Assembly (NCBI RefSeq): GCF_004402495.1
Contig: NZ_SOFH01000023.1
Coordinates: forward strand, 186,001-250,000
Direction: 5' to 3'
DNA: 64,000 nt
Source: Cryobacterium sp. HLT2-28
GTDB lineage: Bacteria; Actinomycetota; Actinomycetes; Actinomycetales; Microbacteriaceae
Below the pieces are notes generated by a model. The model was not told where the DNA came from. It did not search any database and worked only from the letters and a program-made list of their open reading frames with translations. Of the stretch, positions 26,081 through 36,191 are shown piece by piece. The position numbers and the translations under genes are program-made. Positions within the stretch are counted from its first letter, which is position 1, and every line of letters starts with the position of its first letter.

Positions 26081-27669
26081 GCACCCAGCTGCGGGGCACG
26101 GGCAGCCTGCTACGTCTGGCACTGCGCCGGGACCGCTGGCTGCTGCTCGGGTCCGTTCTCGGATTCGCCGGGATCGCCGCCTCGTCCGCGTCGGCGACCG
26201 CGGGCCTGTACCCCGATCCGGCGTCCCGGATCGAGGCGGCCGGGGCGGTCAACGCGTCCGCCGCGATCGTGGCCATGTACGGGCGGATCTACGATCCCGC
26301 CTCGCTCGGCGCGCTGGCCATGTTCAAACCCGCCGTTTTCGGTGCGGTGGCCGTGGCGATCCTGATGGTGGTCGTCGTGATCCGGCACACCCGCGCCGAG
26401 GAGGAGTCGGGACGGCTCGAGATTATCGGCGCCGGCGCGGTCGGGCGCTCGGCCCCGCTCGCCGCGGCGTTGATCGTCGCCATCGGGGCCAGCGCGGCAA
26501 TCGGGGCGGCCACCGCCGCGGGGCTCCTCGCCGCGGGCCTGCCTGCGGCCGGTTCGGTGGCGTTCGGCGCCGGCTGGGCGGTCACGGGGGCCTGTTTCGC
26601 CGGCCTGGCCGCAGCGACCGCGCAGGTCACCACGGGCGCACGAGCCGCCAGCGGGCTGGCCCTGGCGGGGATCGGGGTCGCCTATCTGCTCCGGGCGGTC
26701 GGTGACCTCTCCGAAGCCGGACCAGGCTGGCTGTCCTGGCTGTCGCCGATCGGGTGGAATCAGCAGATCAGGGCGTTCGCGGGTGACCACTGGGGCGTCC
26801 TGGCACTCCCCCTGGCCGCCACGGCGGTGACCACGGCCGCTGCGTTCCTCCTGCGTCGTCGCCGGGACCTCGGCAGCGGGATGATCACCGAGCGCTCCGG
26901 TCCGGCATCGGGCCGGCTGGGGACGCCGCTCGGCCTGGCCTGGCGCCTGCAGGCCCCCACGCTGCTGGCCTGGACCATCGCACTGGCCATCCTGGGCCCG
27001 GTTCTCGGCACGATCGCGCACACGGTTGCCGAGCTTCTCAACTCCCCCGGTATGAAGGCGATCATCGAACAGCTCGGCGGCAGGCAGGGTCTGACGGATG
27101 CCTTCCTCGCCGCCGAGATCGGGCTGTTCGGCACCTTCGTCGCCGCCTACGGCATCGTCGCGGTGTCCCGGCTCCGGGGCGAGGAAGCCGCGGGGCACGC
27201 GGAGGCGCTCCTCGCGACGTCGGTCGGGCGGGTCCGGATGCTCGCCGCTCACGGCGGGCTGGCCCTCGCCGGTGTCGCCTGGCTGCTGATCATCGCCGGT
27301 GCCGGAACGGGCGCCGGTCATGCCCTCGCCGTGGATGATCCGAGCCAGATCGCCCGGGTCACGATCGCGGCGATCGCGAGGATCCCGGCCGCGTGGGTCG
27401 TGGTGGGACTGGCCATCCTCATCTGGGGCCTCTGGCCCCGGGCCACCGCGGGCGCCTGGGTCGCCTACATCGCGTTCATCCTGGCCGGCGAGTTCGGCAC
27501 ACTGTGGGGCGTGCCCCAAATGGTCATCGACCTCAGCCCGTTCGCGCACTCGCCGCTCCTGCCGGGGCCCGATCCGAACCTCGACGGCCTGCTCTGGCTC
27601 ACGGTGGTCGCGGTCGCGTTCCTGGCCGCGGGAACGACGGCGTTCCGCCGGCGCGACCTGGCTCCTTAG
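26077..27669 (+). CDS. ABC-2 type exporter permease (large, 12-helix type)
   Basis: The 530-residue protein has about 12 predicted helices, twice the number in a usual ABC-2 permease, like the polyketide-antibiotic exporters of actinobacteria. Two homologous-looking halves occur: [20 protein letters not shown] in the first and [20 protein letters not shown] in the second. The start is a GTG at 26077 that overlaps the ATPase stop. It works with the ATPase at the membrane. Substrate unknown. Confidence 0.85.
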   Translation: MSTQLRGTGSLLRLALRRDRWLLLGSVLGFAGIAASSASATAGLYPDPASRIEAAGAVNASAAIVAMYGRIYDPASLGALAMFKPAVFGAVAVAILMVVVVIRHTRAEEESGRLEIIGAGAVGRSAPLAAALIVAIGASAAIGAATAAGLLAAGLPAAGSVAFGAGWAVTGACFAGLAAATAQVTTGARAASGLALAGIGVAYLLRAVGDLSEAGPGWLSWLSPIGWNQQIRAFAGDHWGVLALPLAATAVTTAAAFLLRRRRDLGSGMITERSGPASGRLGTPLGLAWRLQAPTLLAWTIALAILGPVLGTIAHTVAELLNSPGMKAIIEQLGGRQGLTDAFLAAEIGLFGTFVAAYGIVAVSRLRGEEAAGHAEALLATSVGRVRMLAAHGGLALAGVAWLLIIAGAGTGAGHALAVDDPSQIARVTIAAIARIPAAWVVVGLAILIWGLWPRATAGAWVAYIAFILAGEFGTLWGVPQMVIDLSPFAHSPLLPGPDPNLDGLLWLTVVAVAFLAAGTTAFRRRDLAP

Positions 27670-27688
27670 GCATCCGTTCGCCGGAGGC

Positions 27689-28267
27689 TCATCGCGGGTA
27701 GATCGCGCGGCCGTCCGCGAGCATCTCCACGTAGCCCGCGATCTTCGCGGCGCGGGTCTGGGCTCTTTTCACAGCGTTGATGCGGAACAGGATCGCGAAC
27801 CGGTTCTGGGAGTCCAGTGTCGCGAACGCCGACGAGGCGGCAGGGTTGGCGTCGAGGGCCACCCGGAGGTCCTCGGGCACCGGGCTGTCCTTCTGGCGGT
27901 AAGCCACCTCCCACCGGCCGTCCGCCCTGGCCCGGTCGATCTCCGCGTGGCCGGCGGGGCGCATCCGCCCGTCCGCGATGAGCGCGGCGACCAGGCCCTG
28001 GTTGCGCTGCGACCACACGCTGCGGGCGCGCCGCGGGGTGAAGACCTGCAGATGGTAGTCGTCGTCGAGAGACCCGGCCTGCCCGTCGATCCAGCCGAAG
28101 CAGAGCGCGCTCTCCAACGCCAGCGGATAGGTGATCCCGGGTACGACGGATTTCTTCTTGCGCAATTGGAGTCTCACTCCGTCATGGCCGGCATTCTGCT
28201 CCAACCACGCTTCCCAGTCGGCCACCGTCTCGAAGAGCACGATCGGCTTGTCGGCATTGGCTCCCAT
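27689..28267 (-). CDS. YdeI/OmpD-associated family protein (OmdA)
   Basis: The 192-residue soluble protein matches the bacteriocin-protection YdeI/OmdA family. It has WLEQNAGHDGVRLQLRKK, SALCFGWIDGQAGSLDD, FTPRRARSVWSQRN and the C-terminal helix region INAVKRAQTRAAKIAGYVEML. I start it at ATG 28267. Its molecular role is not established. It is convergent to the ABC-2 exporter and co-directional with the ABC-F gene upstream. Confidence 0.85.
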   Translation of the reverse strand: MGANADKPIVLFETVADWEAWLEQNAGHDGVRLQLRKKKSVVPGITYPLALESALCFGWIDGQAGSLDDDYHLQVFTPRRARSVWSQRNQGLVAALIADGRMRPAGHAEIDRARADGRWEVAYRQKDSPVPEDLRVALDANPAASSAFATLDSQNRFAILFRINAVKRAQTRAAKIAGYVEMLADGRAIYPR

Positions 28268-28306
28268 GACCGCTAGCGTAGGCCGCACGACGCGACCCGG
28301 CCACCA

Positions 28307-29902
28307 TCAGGCCGCGCGCACCTCGATCTCACCGGGCGCCGCGGTGTCGCCGCCGAAGACGAGGTGCCGGTTGGCGATCTTGTCGCTGAAGAAGCGGTCG
28401 TGGCTGACCACGACCACGGCGCCGGGGAAGTGCAGCAGCGCCCGCTCCATCACCTGGGTGCTGGACATGTCGAGGTGGTTGGTCGGTTCGTCCAGCAGCA
28501 GCACGGATGCGCCGGAGAGCAGGCACTGCGCCATCGCGACGCGCGCACGCTGGCCGCCGGACAGGTTGCCGATCTTCTGCTTGAGGTCGGCCTCAGAGAA
28601 CTGGAACATCGACAGGAACCGGCCGACGGACTTCCGGGTCGCCGTGAAGGCCAGGCTGCCGGGCATCGCGTTGACGGCGTGGGTGACCGTGTCGGTGTCG
28701 TCGAGTTCGGCGAGGACCTGGTTGTAGGACACCACGGCGGTCCCGCTCGCCCAGGCTACCTCGCCGGAGTCGGCCCGTTCCTCGCCCGTGAGCACCCGGA
28801 GCAGGGTGGTCTTCCCGCTGCCGTTGGCGCCGAGGACCACGATCCGGTTGCCCCGCCTGATCTCGAAGCTGAGCCCCTGGAAGAGCACCTTGTCGCCGTA
28901 GGACTTGCCGAGCGATTCGACCCGGCAGAGGACATCCTTCACGTGCAGGCCACCGTAGATCTCGGTGATGATCTGGTCGACGGGTCGCGGCGTGCGGGCC
29001 TTCTTGATCTTTGCCAGCTGGTTTCCGAGGTCCCGGGTGGCAGCCTTCGCGGCCTCCCGGCGGTCGGCGATCCCCTCCGCTTCGAAGGCGAGCAGTTCTG
29101 ATTCGTGCACGAATTGCTGTTCCAGGTTCTTGAGCCTGAACTGTTTCTGCACCACATACTCGCCGAAGTTGCCCGGGTACTCGTGCAGGTGGAAGTTCTC
29201 GACCTCGATGATCCGGGTGACGACGGCGTCGAGGAACCTGCGGTCGTGGGAGACGATGATCGCGGCGCCCCGGAAGGTGCGGAACCAGGCTTCCAGCCAT
29301 TCGACACCGGCCACGTCGAGGTAGTTGGTGGGCTCGTCCAACAGGAGGACGTCGGGGCCTTCGAGCAGGATCTTGGCCAGGGCGGCGCGGTTGCGCCACC
29401 CGCCCGACAGCTCGTCGATCGAGCAGACCCGGTGGGCCTCGTCGAAGCCCAGGGTGGTCAGTGCGGTGTCGATGCGGCGGGTGTAGTCCCAGCCGTCGAG
29501 CCGGTCCATGTCCTCGAAAAGCTCGGCCTGGCGGTGGATGAGCCGGTCCAGTTCCGCACTGCCCGACGGGTCGGCGGCGATGGCCGCGTCGATCGACGCC
29601 AGTTCGGCTTCGATGGCCTTGATCGGGGCGAAGAGCTCGTCGAGCACCTCGAGGATCGTGGATTGGCCGTTCAGCTCGGAGAACTGGGAGAAGTAGCCCA
29701 CCTTGATGTCGGCGTCGAGGCTGACGGTGCCGGTGTCCGGAAGGACCTGGCCGAGGACCAGCTTCAGAATCGACGTCTTGCCCGACCCGTTCTTGCCGAT
29801 CAGGCCGACCCTGTCGCCGGTTTCGAGGCGGAAGAACGCCTCGCGCAGGATCTGCGCGTTTTCAAAGCGGACGCTGACGTCGTTCAGCCGGATCAGGCTC
29901 AT
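28307..29902 (-). CDS. ABC-F family ATPase (ribosome-associated type)
   Basis: The 531-residue protein has two ABC ATPase domains and no membrane segment. The Walker A motifs are GKNGSGKTSILKLVLG and GANGSGKTTLLRVLTG. Signatures are LSGGWRNRAALAKIL and LSGGQRARVAMAQCLL. Between them is the helical linker, rich in Lys/Glu/Arg, of the P-site tRNA-interaction region. ABC-F proteins act on ribosomes in translation or antibiotic protection. The subtype (EttA, Uup, antibiotic resistance) cannot be assigned safely. Confidence 0.9.
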   Translation of the reverse strand: MSLIRLNDVSVRFENAQILREAFFRLETGDRVGLIGKNGSGKTSILKLVLGQVLPDTGTVSLDADIKVGYFSQFSELNGQSTILEVLDELFAPIKAIEAELASIDAAIAADPSGSAELDRLIHRQAELFEDMDRLDGWDYTRRIDTALTTLGFDEAHRVCSIDELSGGWRNRAALAKILLEGPDVLLLDEPTNYLDVAGVEWLEAWFRTFRGAAIIVSHDRRFLDAVVTRIIEVENFHLHEYPGNFGEYVVQKQFRLKNLEQQFVHESELLAFEAEGIADRREAAKAATRDLGNQLAKIKKARTPRPVDQIITEIYGGLHVKDVLCRVESLGKSYGDKVLFQGLSFEIRRGNRIVVLGANGSGKTTLLRVLTGEERADSGEVAWASGTAVVSYNQVLAELDDTDTVTHAVNAMPGSLAFTATRKSVGRFLSMFQFSEADLKQKIGNLSGGQRARVAMAQCLLSGASVLLLDEPTNHLDMSSTQVMERALLHFPGAVVVVSHDRFFSDKIANRHLVFGGDTAAPGEIEVRAA

Positions 29903-29999
29903 TGCTGCCTCTCGAGGGGCGGTTCAGGGGCACCCGTGGGACTCCGGTGCGGTGTCCCTGGAGGCGCAGGGCCATGGACGATTCTACAAGGGCGACCCC

Positions 30000-30234
30000 C
30001 GGCCGGGTGTCCCCACCCGGGAGTCGAGGCTCAGGGTCTGGCCGGTCGCGACGGCCGCGACCAGGATGGGCAGACCGGGCTGTCGCCCGCGAGGGCACCG
30101 ACCAGGGTGAACAGGTTCCAGAGCGCGAAGATGCCGAGCCCGGCCACCCAGAACCCGCGCTTCTGCTCGACCAGATCGGCCTGACCGTTGCTCGTGGCCA
30201 GGGCCTCGTCGGCACCGGTCCATGCTGCGGGCAC
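30000..30234 (-). pseudogene. azlC: AzlC-type branched-chain amino acid exporter relic
   Basis: One frame reads WTGADEALATSNGQADL and then [26 protein letters not shown]. This is the middle of AzlC, with its D-E-x-x-A motif and membrane helix. The next frame carries GLPILVAAVATG, the end of AzlC. The part in between, the N-terminal half and the frame are lost. AzlC is the large subunit of an exporter of branched-chain amino acids. The rest of 29903-30387 shows no other gene. Confidence 0.5.
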
Positions 30235-30387
30235 CCGGCCACGGCCGACCCGCCGCGCAGCCGGCCGAAGGCGTACACTTTTGCGAAACGATCGCTCCGA
30301 TCAAGACGCTTCTGCCCGGCGTCTGCCCGAGTGCACGCTCGCCCCTGCGGCACGCCGGGAGTTGGATGGCTACGCCCGACGAGGACG

Positions 30388-31323
30388 ATGACTCTCCCAC
30401 CCACGATTTCCCCGGATGCCGCCTCCACCTGGCACCCCGGGCATCCGACCGACGTCGCCCTCACCCTCGCCCACCTGCGGCGCGGCCGCGCCGACCCGAC
30501 CCATCAGGTCGCCGCCGACGGGTCGCTGTGGCGCACCACACTCACCGTCGACGGACCGGCCTCGCTGCGGTTCGCGCAGTCGGACCTGCACACCATCACC
30601 TGCCAGGCCTGGGGCGCCGGCGCCCGGGCCGCGATCGACGCGGCACCCGCGATGGTCGGGCGGGATGATGACCCGGCCGGGTTCTGCCCCGCCCATCCGG
30701 TGCTCGACGGCGCGCACCGGCGGCATCCGGGCCTGCGCATCCCGAAGACGGGACGGGTGATGGAGGCGCTGATCCCGGCGATCCTCGAGCAGCGGGTCAT
30801 CGCCGTGCAGGCTACCGCATCGTGGCGGCGGTTGGTGCACGCGTACGGCACGCCGGCCCCCGGCCCGACCCCCGGTCCCATGATGGTCGTGCCGACCGTG
30901 CGCGCCTGGCAGCTGATCCCGTCCTGGGAATGGCACAAGGCCGGCGTCGATCCTCAACGGTCACGGACCGTGATGGCTGTCCTGGCCGTGGCGCGGCAGC
31001 TGGAGCGCTGTGTGGAGCTGTCCCCGGAAGAGGCGGCGTCCAGGCTCCGATCGGTGCCGGGCGTGGGGGTCTGGACGGCAGCGGAGGTCGCCCAGCGGGC
31101 CCTCGGCGACGCGGATGCGCTCTCGGTCGGCGACTACCACCTGGCCGGGTTCATCGGGCATGCCCTGTTCGACATGGAGTTCGACGACCGGCAGCTGGTG
31201 GCCGCCATGGAGCAGTGGCGGCCGCACCGCTTCCGGGTGGTGCGGCTGCTGGAGAACAGCGGCGTGGCCGGGAAGCCTCGGCGCGGGCCGAGGATGCCGT
31301 TCGTCGATCACCGCGCGTACTGA
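30388..31323 (+). CDS. AlkA-like DNA-3-methyladenine glycosylase (HhH-GPD)
   Basis: The 311-residue protein begins at ATG 30388. The HhH-GPD fold is shown by AILEQRVIAVQATASWRRLV and the hairpin LRSVPGVGVWTAAEVAQRAL, followed by DADALSVGDYHLAGFIGHAL, whose Asp is the catalytic residue in this family. The C-terminus ends MPFVDHRAY. It should remove alkylated purines from DNA in the cytoplasm. The upstream region holds the azlC relic; the downstream neighbour is convergent. Confidence 0.88.
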   Translation: MTLPPTISPDAASTWHPGHPTDVALTLAHLRRGRADPTHQVAADGSLWRTTLTVDGPASLRFAQSDLHTITCQAWGAGARAAIDAAPAMVGRDDDPAGFCPAHPVLDGAHRRHPGLRIPKTGRVMEALIPAILEQRVIAVQATASWRRLVHAYGTPAPGPTPGPMMVVPTVRAWQLIPSWEWHKAGVDPQRSRTVMAVLAVARQLERCVELSPEEAASRLRSVPGVGVWTAAEVAQRALGDADALSVGDYHLAGFIGHALFDMEFDDRQLVAAMEQWRPHRFRVVRLLENSGVAGKPRRGPRMPFVDHRAY

Positions 31324-31404
31324 GCTCAATCACCGGCGGTGGTCGAGCATAGCGAGACGAGGTGCGGGGGTTCGGACGAGTTCGATCTCTGGAGTCAGAC
31401 CAGA

Positions 31405-32508
31405 TCAGGCCATCGACGTGCCGAAGAGCAATCCGAGCAGGTAGGTGACGCCGGCGGCGCCGAAGCCGATCAGCAGCTGTCGGAGGGCTCGTCTGAGAGG
31501 CGGTCCGCCGGAGAGCAGCCCGACGATTGCGCCGGTGGCCAGCAGGGCGAGGCCGACGAGCACGGCCGCCACGATGATCGCCGCAGGCCCGCTGAGCCCG
31601 AACAGGTAGGGAAGGACGGGCAGGATCGCCCCGGAGGCGAAGAAACAGAAACTCGACGTTGCCGCGCCGAGGCCGGTGCCGATCGCCTCGTGCTCGTCGA
31701 CCGCGGGCGAGAGCCCGCCCCGGGGAGCGACGTCGACCGGACCGGTGGCGATGGCCACCGTGCGCAGCACCTCCCGGGCGTGCACCTCGGCCCGCTCCGG
31801 GCTCATTCCCTGCGCTCGGTAGACCAGGGTCAGTTCGTTGGCCGCAAGGTCGAGGTGGGACAAAACCGTTCGGGTCGCCGGGTTCGGGGTGGATGCCTCG
31901 AGCAGTTCCCGCTGGGAGCGCACGGACACGTATTCCCCGGCTCCCATCGACAGGGCGCCGGCGAGCAGCCCGGCGATGCCGGTGAACAGGATTGTGGACG
32001 TCGGAACCCCGGTGGCTCCGATTCCGAGCACCAGTGCCAGGTTGCTCACCAGGCCGTCGTTGATGCCGAAGACCGCGGCACGGAAGGTTCCGGCCAGACG
32101 CTGGCGACCGCGGGCCGCGAGCCCGCGCACGACCTCCTCGTGGATGCGTTCGTCCGCGGCCATCGTACTGGTGGCATCCGCGTCGTCGTCGTAGGGCGAA
32201 CGGGACTCGGCCCGCTGGGCCAGGGCGAGCACGAACACCGAGCCGAACCGGCGGGCCAGGAACCCCAGGAAGCGGGTGCGCATGGCGCCGCGCCGCGGTG
32301 TCCCGGCCTGGTCTCCGAGAAGGCCGCGCCAATGCGCTTCGTGGCGGCCCTCCGCCTCGGCGAGGGCGAGCAGGATCTCCTTCTCCTCCCCGGTGCGACG
32401 CGCGGCCAGGTCGCGGTAGACCGCGGCCTCGGCCTGCTCGTCGGCCAGGTACTGTCGCCAGCGACGGATGTCCGCCGCGCCGGCCGGGCGCTCGTGGGTC
32501 ACGCTCAT
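31405..32508 (-). CDS. Ferritin-like domain fused to VIT1/CCC1 iron/manganese transporter
   Basis: The 367-residue protein has an N-terminal ferritin-like region with EQAEAAVYRDLA and EAEGRHEAHW, then a CCC1/VIT1 membrane domain with FRAAVFGINDGLVSNLALVLG, AGALSMGAGEYVSVRSQREL, and about five helices. VIT1 members move Fe(II) or Mn(II) across a membrane, and the fused domain may bind iron. It starts at ATG 32508. Its start overlaps the end of the 99-residue gene by 4 nt, which suggests coupling. It lies at the end of the gatCAB strand run. Confidence 0.88.
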   Translation of the reverse strand: MSVTHERPAGAADIRRWRQYLADEQAEAAVYRDLAARRTGEEKEILLALAEAEGRHEAHWRGLLGDQAGTPRRGAMRTRFLGFLARRFGSVFVLALAQRAESRSPYDDDADATSTMAADERIHEEVVRGLAARGRQRLAGTFRAAVFGINDGLVSNLALVLGIGATGVPTSTILFTGIAGLLAGALSMGAGEYVSVRSQRELLEASTPNPATRTVLSHLDLAANELTLVYRAQGMSPERAEVHAREVLRTVAIATGPVDVAPRGGLSPAVDEHEAIGTGLGAATSSFCFFASGAILPVLPYLFGLSGPAAIIVAAVLVGLALLATGAIVGLLSGGPPLRRALRQLLIGFGAAGVTYLLGLLFGTSMA

Positions 32509-32804
32509 GCTTCCAGCGCCGCTTCGAGGTGACTCTGGGTCACCCGGGCGGACTCGTGCGGGCCCGACCCGTCGAGGCCGTAGAACGGTTCGTCGAATTG
32601 CACGACCCAGACCGCCTCGCGCAGGGTCACCGGGGCGTAGAGCGCGGCGCCTTCCATGTCCCCACCGGCCACGATCACCCCGCTCGGGTCCGGCGCGTGG
32701 GAATCCGGGTAGTTGCCGCGGTCGAGCCGCACCACGACCTGGACCCCCACGCCGAACCCGGTTCGCCCGGGTTCGGCCGGCCGCTGCTTCTTCCCGAATG
32801 CCAT
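32505..32804 (-). CDS. Small conserved hypothetical protein behind gatB
   Basis: The 99-residue soluble protein has a basic start ([13 protein letters not shown]) followed by a beta-rich, acidic core (GFGVGVQVVVRLDRGNYPDS; VIVAGGDMEG; VWVVQFDEPFYGLDG). Its ATG overlaps the gatB stop by one base and its end overlaps the VIT1 gene by four, so it is translated within one operon. No motif or family is recognised. The position suggests a genuine gene rather than noise. Confidence 0.65.
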   Translation of the reverse strand: MAFGKKQRPAEPGRTGFGVGVQVVVRLDRGNYPDSHAPDPSGVIVAGGDMEGAALYAPVTLREAVWVVQFDEPFYGLDGSGPHESARVTQSHLEAALEA

Positions 32805-34309
32805 TACTCCGCCGCTCCCGCTCTCTCCAGCACGAGCTCGCGCACCCGGGCGGCATCCGCCTGGCCGCGCATGGCCTTCATGACGGCACCGATCACGGCG
32901 CCGGCGGCCTGCACCTTGCCGTCGCGGATCTTCGCGAGCACGTCGGGCTGCGCAGCCAGGGCCTCGTCGATCGCGGCGATGAGCGCGCCGTCGTCCGACA
33001 CGACCGCGAGGCCGCGCAGCTCGACGACCTCGAGCGGGGTGCCCTCGCCGGCGATTACGCCCTCGAGCACCTGGCGGGCCAGGCGGTCGGTGAGCGTTCC
33101 GGCCACGACGAGTTCGATCAGCGCGGCAACCTGAACGGGGTGCACGAGGGAGTCGGCGGCCACGCCGGCCACGTTCGCGAGCCTGGCCACCTCACCGGTC
33201 CACCACTTGCGGGCGGCCTGGGCTGCCGATCCGGCGGCGATGGTGGCCTCGACGGCGTCGAGCAGGTCGGAGTTGACGACGTCCTGGAACTCCAGGTTCG
33301 CGAAACCCCAATCGGCCTGGAGCCGCTTGCGCCGGGCGGCCGGGGGCTCCGGCAGGGTCGCACGGAGCTCCTCGACCCATTCCCGCGACGGCGCGACGGG
33401 AACGAGGTCGGGCTCGGGGAAGTAGCGGTAGTCGTCGGCATCCGACTTGGGCCGGCCGGCCGAGGTGATGCCGGTGTCCTCGTGCCAGTGCCGGGTCTCC
33501 TGGGTGATGGTTCCGCCCGCGGCCAGCAGCGCCGCCTGGCGCTGGATCTCGTAGCGCACGGCACGCTCGACCGAGCGCAGGGAGTTGACATTCTTGGTCT
33601 CGGTGCGCGTGCCGAGGATGTTCGAGCCGCGCGGGCGGAGCGAGACGTTGGCGTCGCAGCGCACGTTGCCCTCCTCCATCCGGGCGTTGGAGACGCCGAG
33701 GCCTTTCACGATCTCGCGGATCGCGGCGACGTAGGTGCGCCCGATCTCCGGGGAGTCGGCCTCGCCGCCCTCGATCATCTGGGTGACGATCTCGACCAAC
33801 GGCACGCCGCCGCGGTTGTAGTCGACCAACGAGTAGTCGGCACCCTGGATGCGACCGGTTGCCCCACCCACGTGGGTGAGCTTGCCGGCGTCGTCCTCCA
33901 TGTGCGCGCGCTCGATGTCGACCGTGACCTGGCGGCCGCTTTCGAGTTCGATGGTGAGCTGACCGTTGAACGCGATCGGCTCGTCGTACTGCGAGGTCTG
34001 GAAGTTCTTCGCGGTGTCCGGGTAGAAGTAGTTCTTGCGGGCGAAGCGGGAGTACTCGGCGATCTCGCAGCCGAGGGCGAGGCCCAGGCGGATGCTCGAC
34101 TCGATCGCCTTCGCGTTCACCTGCGGGAGCCCGCCCGGCAGGCCGAGGCAGGTCGGGCAGGTGTTCGTGTTGGCACCCTGGCCGAATTCGTTGGCACAGC
34201 CGCAGAACATCTTGGTCTTGGTGTTGAGTTCGACGTGCACCTCGAAGCCGAGCACCGGCTCGAACAGTTCGAGGGCCTTGTCGTAGTCCATCAGTTCGGC
34301 CTTTTTCAT
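32804..34309 (-). CDS. gatB: Aspartyl/glutamyl-tRNA(Asn/Gln) amidotransferase subunit B
   Basis: The 501-residue protein has the GatB signature [19 protein letters not shown] near the start, then [19 protein letters not shown] with zinc-binding cysteines. The GatB/YqeY helical domain makes up the C-terminal third ([16 protein letters not shown]). With GatA and GatC it converts Glu-tRNA(Gln) or Asp-tRNA(Asn) to the amide. It follows gatA with a 1-nt overlap. Length is standard. Confidence 0.97.
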   Translation of the reverse strand: MKKAELMDYDKALELFEPVLGFEVHVELNTKTKMFCGCANEFGQGANTNTCPTCLGLPGGLPQVNAKAIESSIRLGLALGCEIAEYSRFARKNYFYPDTAKNFQTSQYDEPIAFNGQLTIELESGRQVTVDIERAHMEDDAGKLTHVGGATGRIQGADYSLVDYNRGGVPLVEIVTQMIEGGEADSPEIGRTYVAAIREIVKGLGVSNARMEEGNVRCDANVSLRPRGSNILGTRTETKNVNSLRSVERAVRYEIQRQAALLAAGGTITQETRHWHEDTGITSAGRPKSDADDYRYFPEPDLVPVAPSREWVEELRATLPEPPAARRKRLQADWGFANLEFQDVVNSDLLDAVEATIAAGSAAQAARKWWTGEVARLANVAGVAADSLVHPVQVAALIELVVAGTLTDRLARQVLEGVIAGEGTPLEVVELRGLAVVSDDGALIAAIDEALAAQPDVLAKIRDGKVQAAGAVIGAVMKAMRGQADAARVRELVLERAGAAE

Positions 34310-35862
34310 CAGACGACTCCCTCTTCGCTGGCGAACATTTCGGTGGGCGCGAGTTCGGGCGCCTGGCTGAGCAGGGTGTGCCCCCAGGTGGCCTCGAGCA
34401 GGCGCTCGACGGCGGCACCGAAGGTGTACAGGCGGGCATCCAGTTTCGCCGGCGCCATGATCTGCAGGCCGACGGGCAGCCCGTCCTCTGGCGCGAGCCC
34501 CATCGGAAGGCTCATTCCCGGCACGCCGGCGAGGTTCGCCGGGATGGTGGTGACGTCGTTGAGGTACATCGCCATCGGGTCGGTCATCTTCTCACCGAAT
34601 TTGAAGGCCGTGGTGGGTGCGCTCGGCGACACCAGCACGTCGACCTGGGCGAAGGCCGCGTCGAAGTCGCGCTGGATGAGCGTGCGCACCTTCTGGGCGC
34701 TGCCGTAGTAGGCGTCGTAGTAGCCGGCGCTGAGGGCGTAGGTGCCGAGGATGATGCGGCGCTTGACCTCGGGACCGAAGCCGGCGTCGCGGGTGGCCGC
34801 CATCACCCGCTCACTGGTGAGAGGGCCCTCGGCCGGGTTGACCCGGATGCCGAAGCGCACCGAGTCGAACCGGGCCAGGTTGCTCGAGGCCTCCGCGGGC
34901 AGGATCAGGTAGTACGCGGCGATCGCGTACTCGAAGTTGGGCGCGCTGACCTGCACGATCTCCGCTCCGGCACGGGCGAGCAGGGCGAGCGTCTCCTCGA
35001 AGCGCTGCTTGACGCCGGGCTGGAATCCCTCGCCGGCGAGCTCCTTGATCACGCCGACCCGAACGCCCTTCAGGGCGCCGTCGGCCAGTCCGGCGCGTGC
35101 GGCGGCGGCCATCGACGGCCAGGAATCGGTGAGCGAGGTCGAGTCGAGCGGGTCGTGCCCGCCGATCACATCGTGCAGCAGGGCCGCGTCGTAGACCGTG
35201 CGGGTGACGGGGCCGACCTGGTCGAGCGAGGACGCGAGCGCGATCGAGCCGTAGCGGGACACTCCGCCGTAGGTGGGCTTGACGCCGACCGAGCCGGTGA
35301 CGGCAGCCGGCTGGCGGATGGAACCGCCGGTGTCACTGCCGAGGGCGAGGGGAGCCTCGAAGGAACTCACCGCGGCGGCAGAGCCGCCTCCCGACCCGCC
35401 GGGGATCCGGTCCAGGTCCCACGGGTTGTGGGTCGGACCGTACGCGGAGAACTCGGTCGACGAGCCCATCGCGAATTCGTCCATGTTGGTCTTGCCGAGG
35501 GGAATCAGCCCGGCGTCGCGCACGCGCCTGACGACGGTGGCGTCGTAGGGCGGGATCCAGCCCTCGAGGATCTTCGAGCCGGCCGTGGAGGGCATGTCCT
35601 GGGTGGCGAGCACGTCCTTGATGGCGATCGGCACCCCGGCGAGCGGGCCGAGGACCTCGCCGGCGGCGCGGCGGGCGTCGATCCGGGCCGCGGTGGCGAG
35701 GGCGGCATCCCCGGCCACGTGCAGGAAGGCGTGCACATCGGTGTCGATGGCCGCGATGTGGTCGAGGTGGGCGCGCGTCACTTCGACGGAGCTCACCGAT
35801 CGGTCGGCGAGCAGGCCGGACAGGTCGGCGGCGGACAGCTTGATCAGGTTGGTCATGGTCAC
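34309..35862 (-). CDS. gatA: Glu-tRNA(Gln) amidotransferase subunit A
   Basis: The 517-residue amidase has the GatA catalytic triad. The lysine lies in [14 protein letters not shown] near residue 81. The Ser pair is in [20 protein letters not shown] and in [12 protein letters not shown], both on the amidase signature. It releases ammonia from glutamine for transfer by GatB. The start overlaps the last 4 nt of gatC. Sequence and length match Actinobacteria without oddities. Confidence 0.97.
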   Translation of the reverse strand: MTMTNLIKLSAADLSGLLADRSVSSVEVTRAHLDHIAAIDTDVHAFLHVAGDAALATAARIDARRAAGEVLGPLAGVPIAIKDVLATQDMPSTAGSKILEGWIPPYDATVVRRVRDAGLIPLGKTNMDEFAMGSSTEFSAYGPTHNPWDLDRIPGGSGGGSAAAVSSFEAPLALGSDTGGSIRQPAAVTGSVGVKPTYGGVSRYGSIALASSLDQVGPVTRTVYDAALLHDVIGGHDPLDSTSLTDSWPSMAAAARAGLADGALKGVRVGVIKELAGEGFQPGVKQRFEETLALLARAGAEIVQVSAPNFEYAIAAYYLILPAEASSNLARFDSVRFGIRVNPAEGPLTSERVMAATRDAGFGPEVKRRIILGTYALSAGYYDAYYGSAQKVRTLIQRDFDAAFAQVDVLVSPSAPTTAFKFGEKMTDPMAMYLNDVTTIPANLAGVPGMSLPMGLAPEDGLPVGLQIMAPAKLDARLYTFGAAVERLLEATWGHTLLSQAPELAPTEMFASEEGVV

Positions 35863-36155
35863 TCCTCGTCCAGGATCGCGGGCACTCGGAACTTGTCGCC
35901 GTCGTGGTCGGGCGCGCCGGAGAGCGCCTGTTCGACGGTGAGCGAGGGAACGACCGTGTCGGGGCGGAAAACGTTGGTCAGCGGCATCGGATGGCTGGTC
36001 GCCGGAACGTCAGGGGTGGCCACTTCGGCCACCTTCGCGACGGAATCAACGATCTGGCCGAGTTCCGTGGTGAGGCGGTTGATCTCCTCCGGGCTGAGGT
36101 CGATCCGGGCGAGGTTGGCCAAATGCGCTACCTGCTCGGCCGTGATTTCAGACAT
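35859..36155 (-). CDS. gatC: Glu-tRNA(Gln) amidotransferase subunit C
   Basis: The 98-residue protein has the GatC pattern: [20 protein letters not shown] at the start, then [20 protein letters not shown], and LRPD-like [12 protein letters not shown]. It stabilises GatA in the amidotransferase complex. It is the first gene of the gatCAB operon, 36 bp after the DUF1023 gene on the same strand. Confidence 0.96.
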   Translation of the reverse strand: MSEITAEQVAHLANLARIDLSPEEINRLTTELGQIVDSVAKVAEVATPDVPATSHPMPLTNVFRPDTVVPSLTVEQALSGAPDHDGDKFRVPAILDEE

Positions 36156-36191
36156 GTTGCTCCGATTATCGTCGAGGTGGATTCCCCAATT

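Noticed and set aside
31325-31404. A possible mobile-element edge with GGTGGTCGAGCATAGCGAGACGAGG
   Set aside because: No inverted repeats, transposase or target duplication. It resembles a fragment of an interspersed palindrome but is too degenerate to list as a repeat with confidence.
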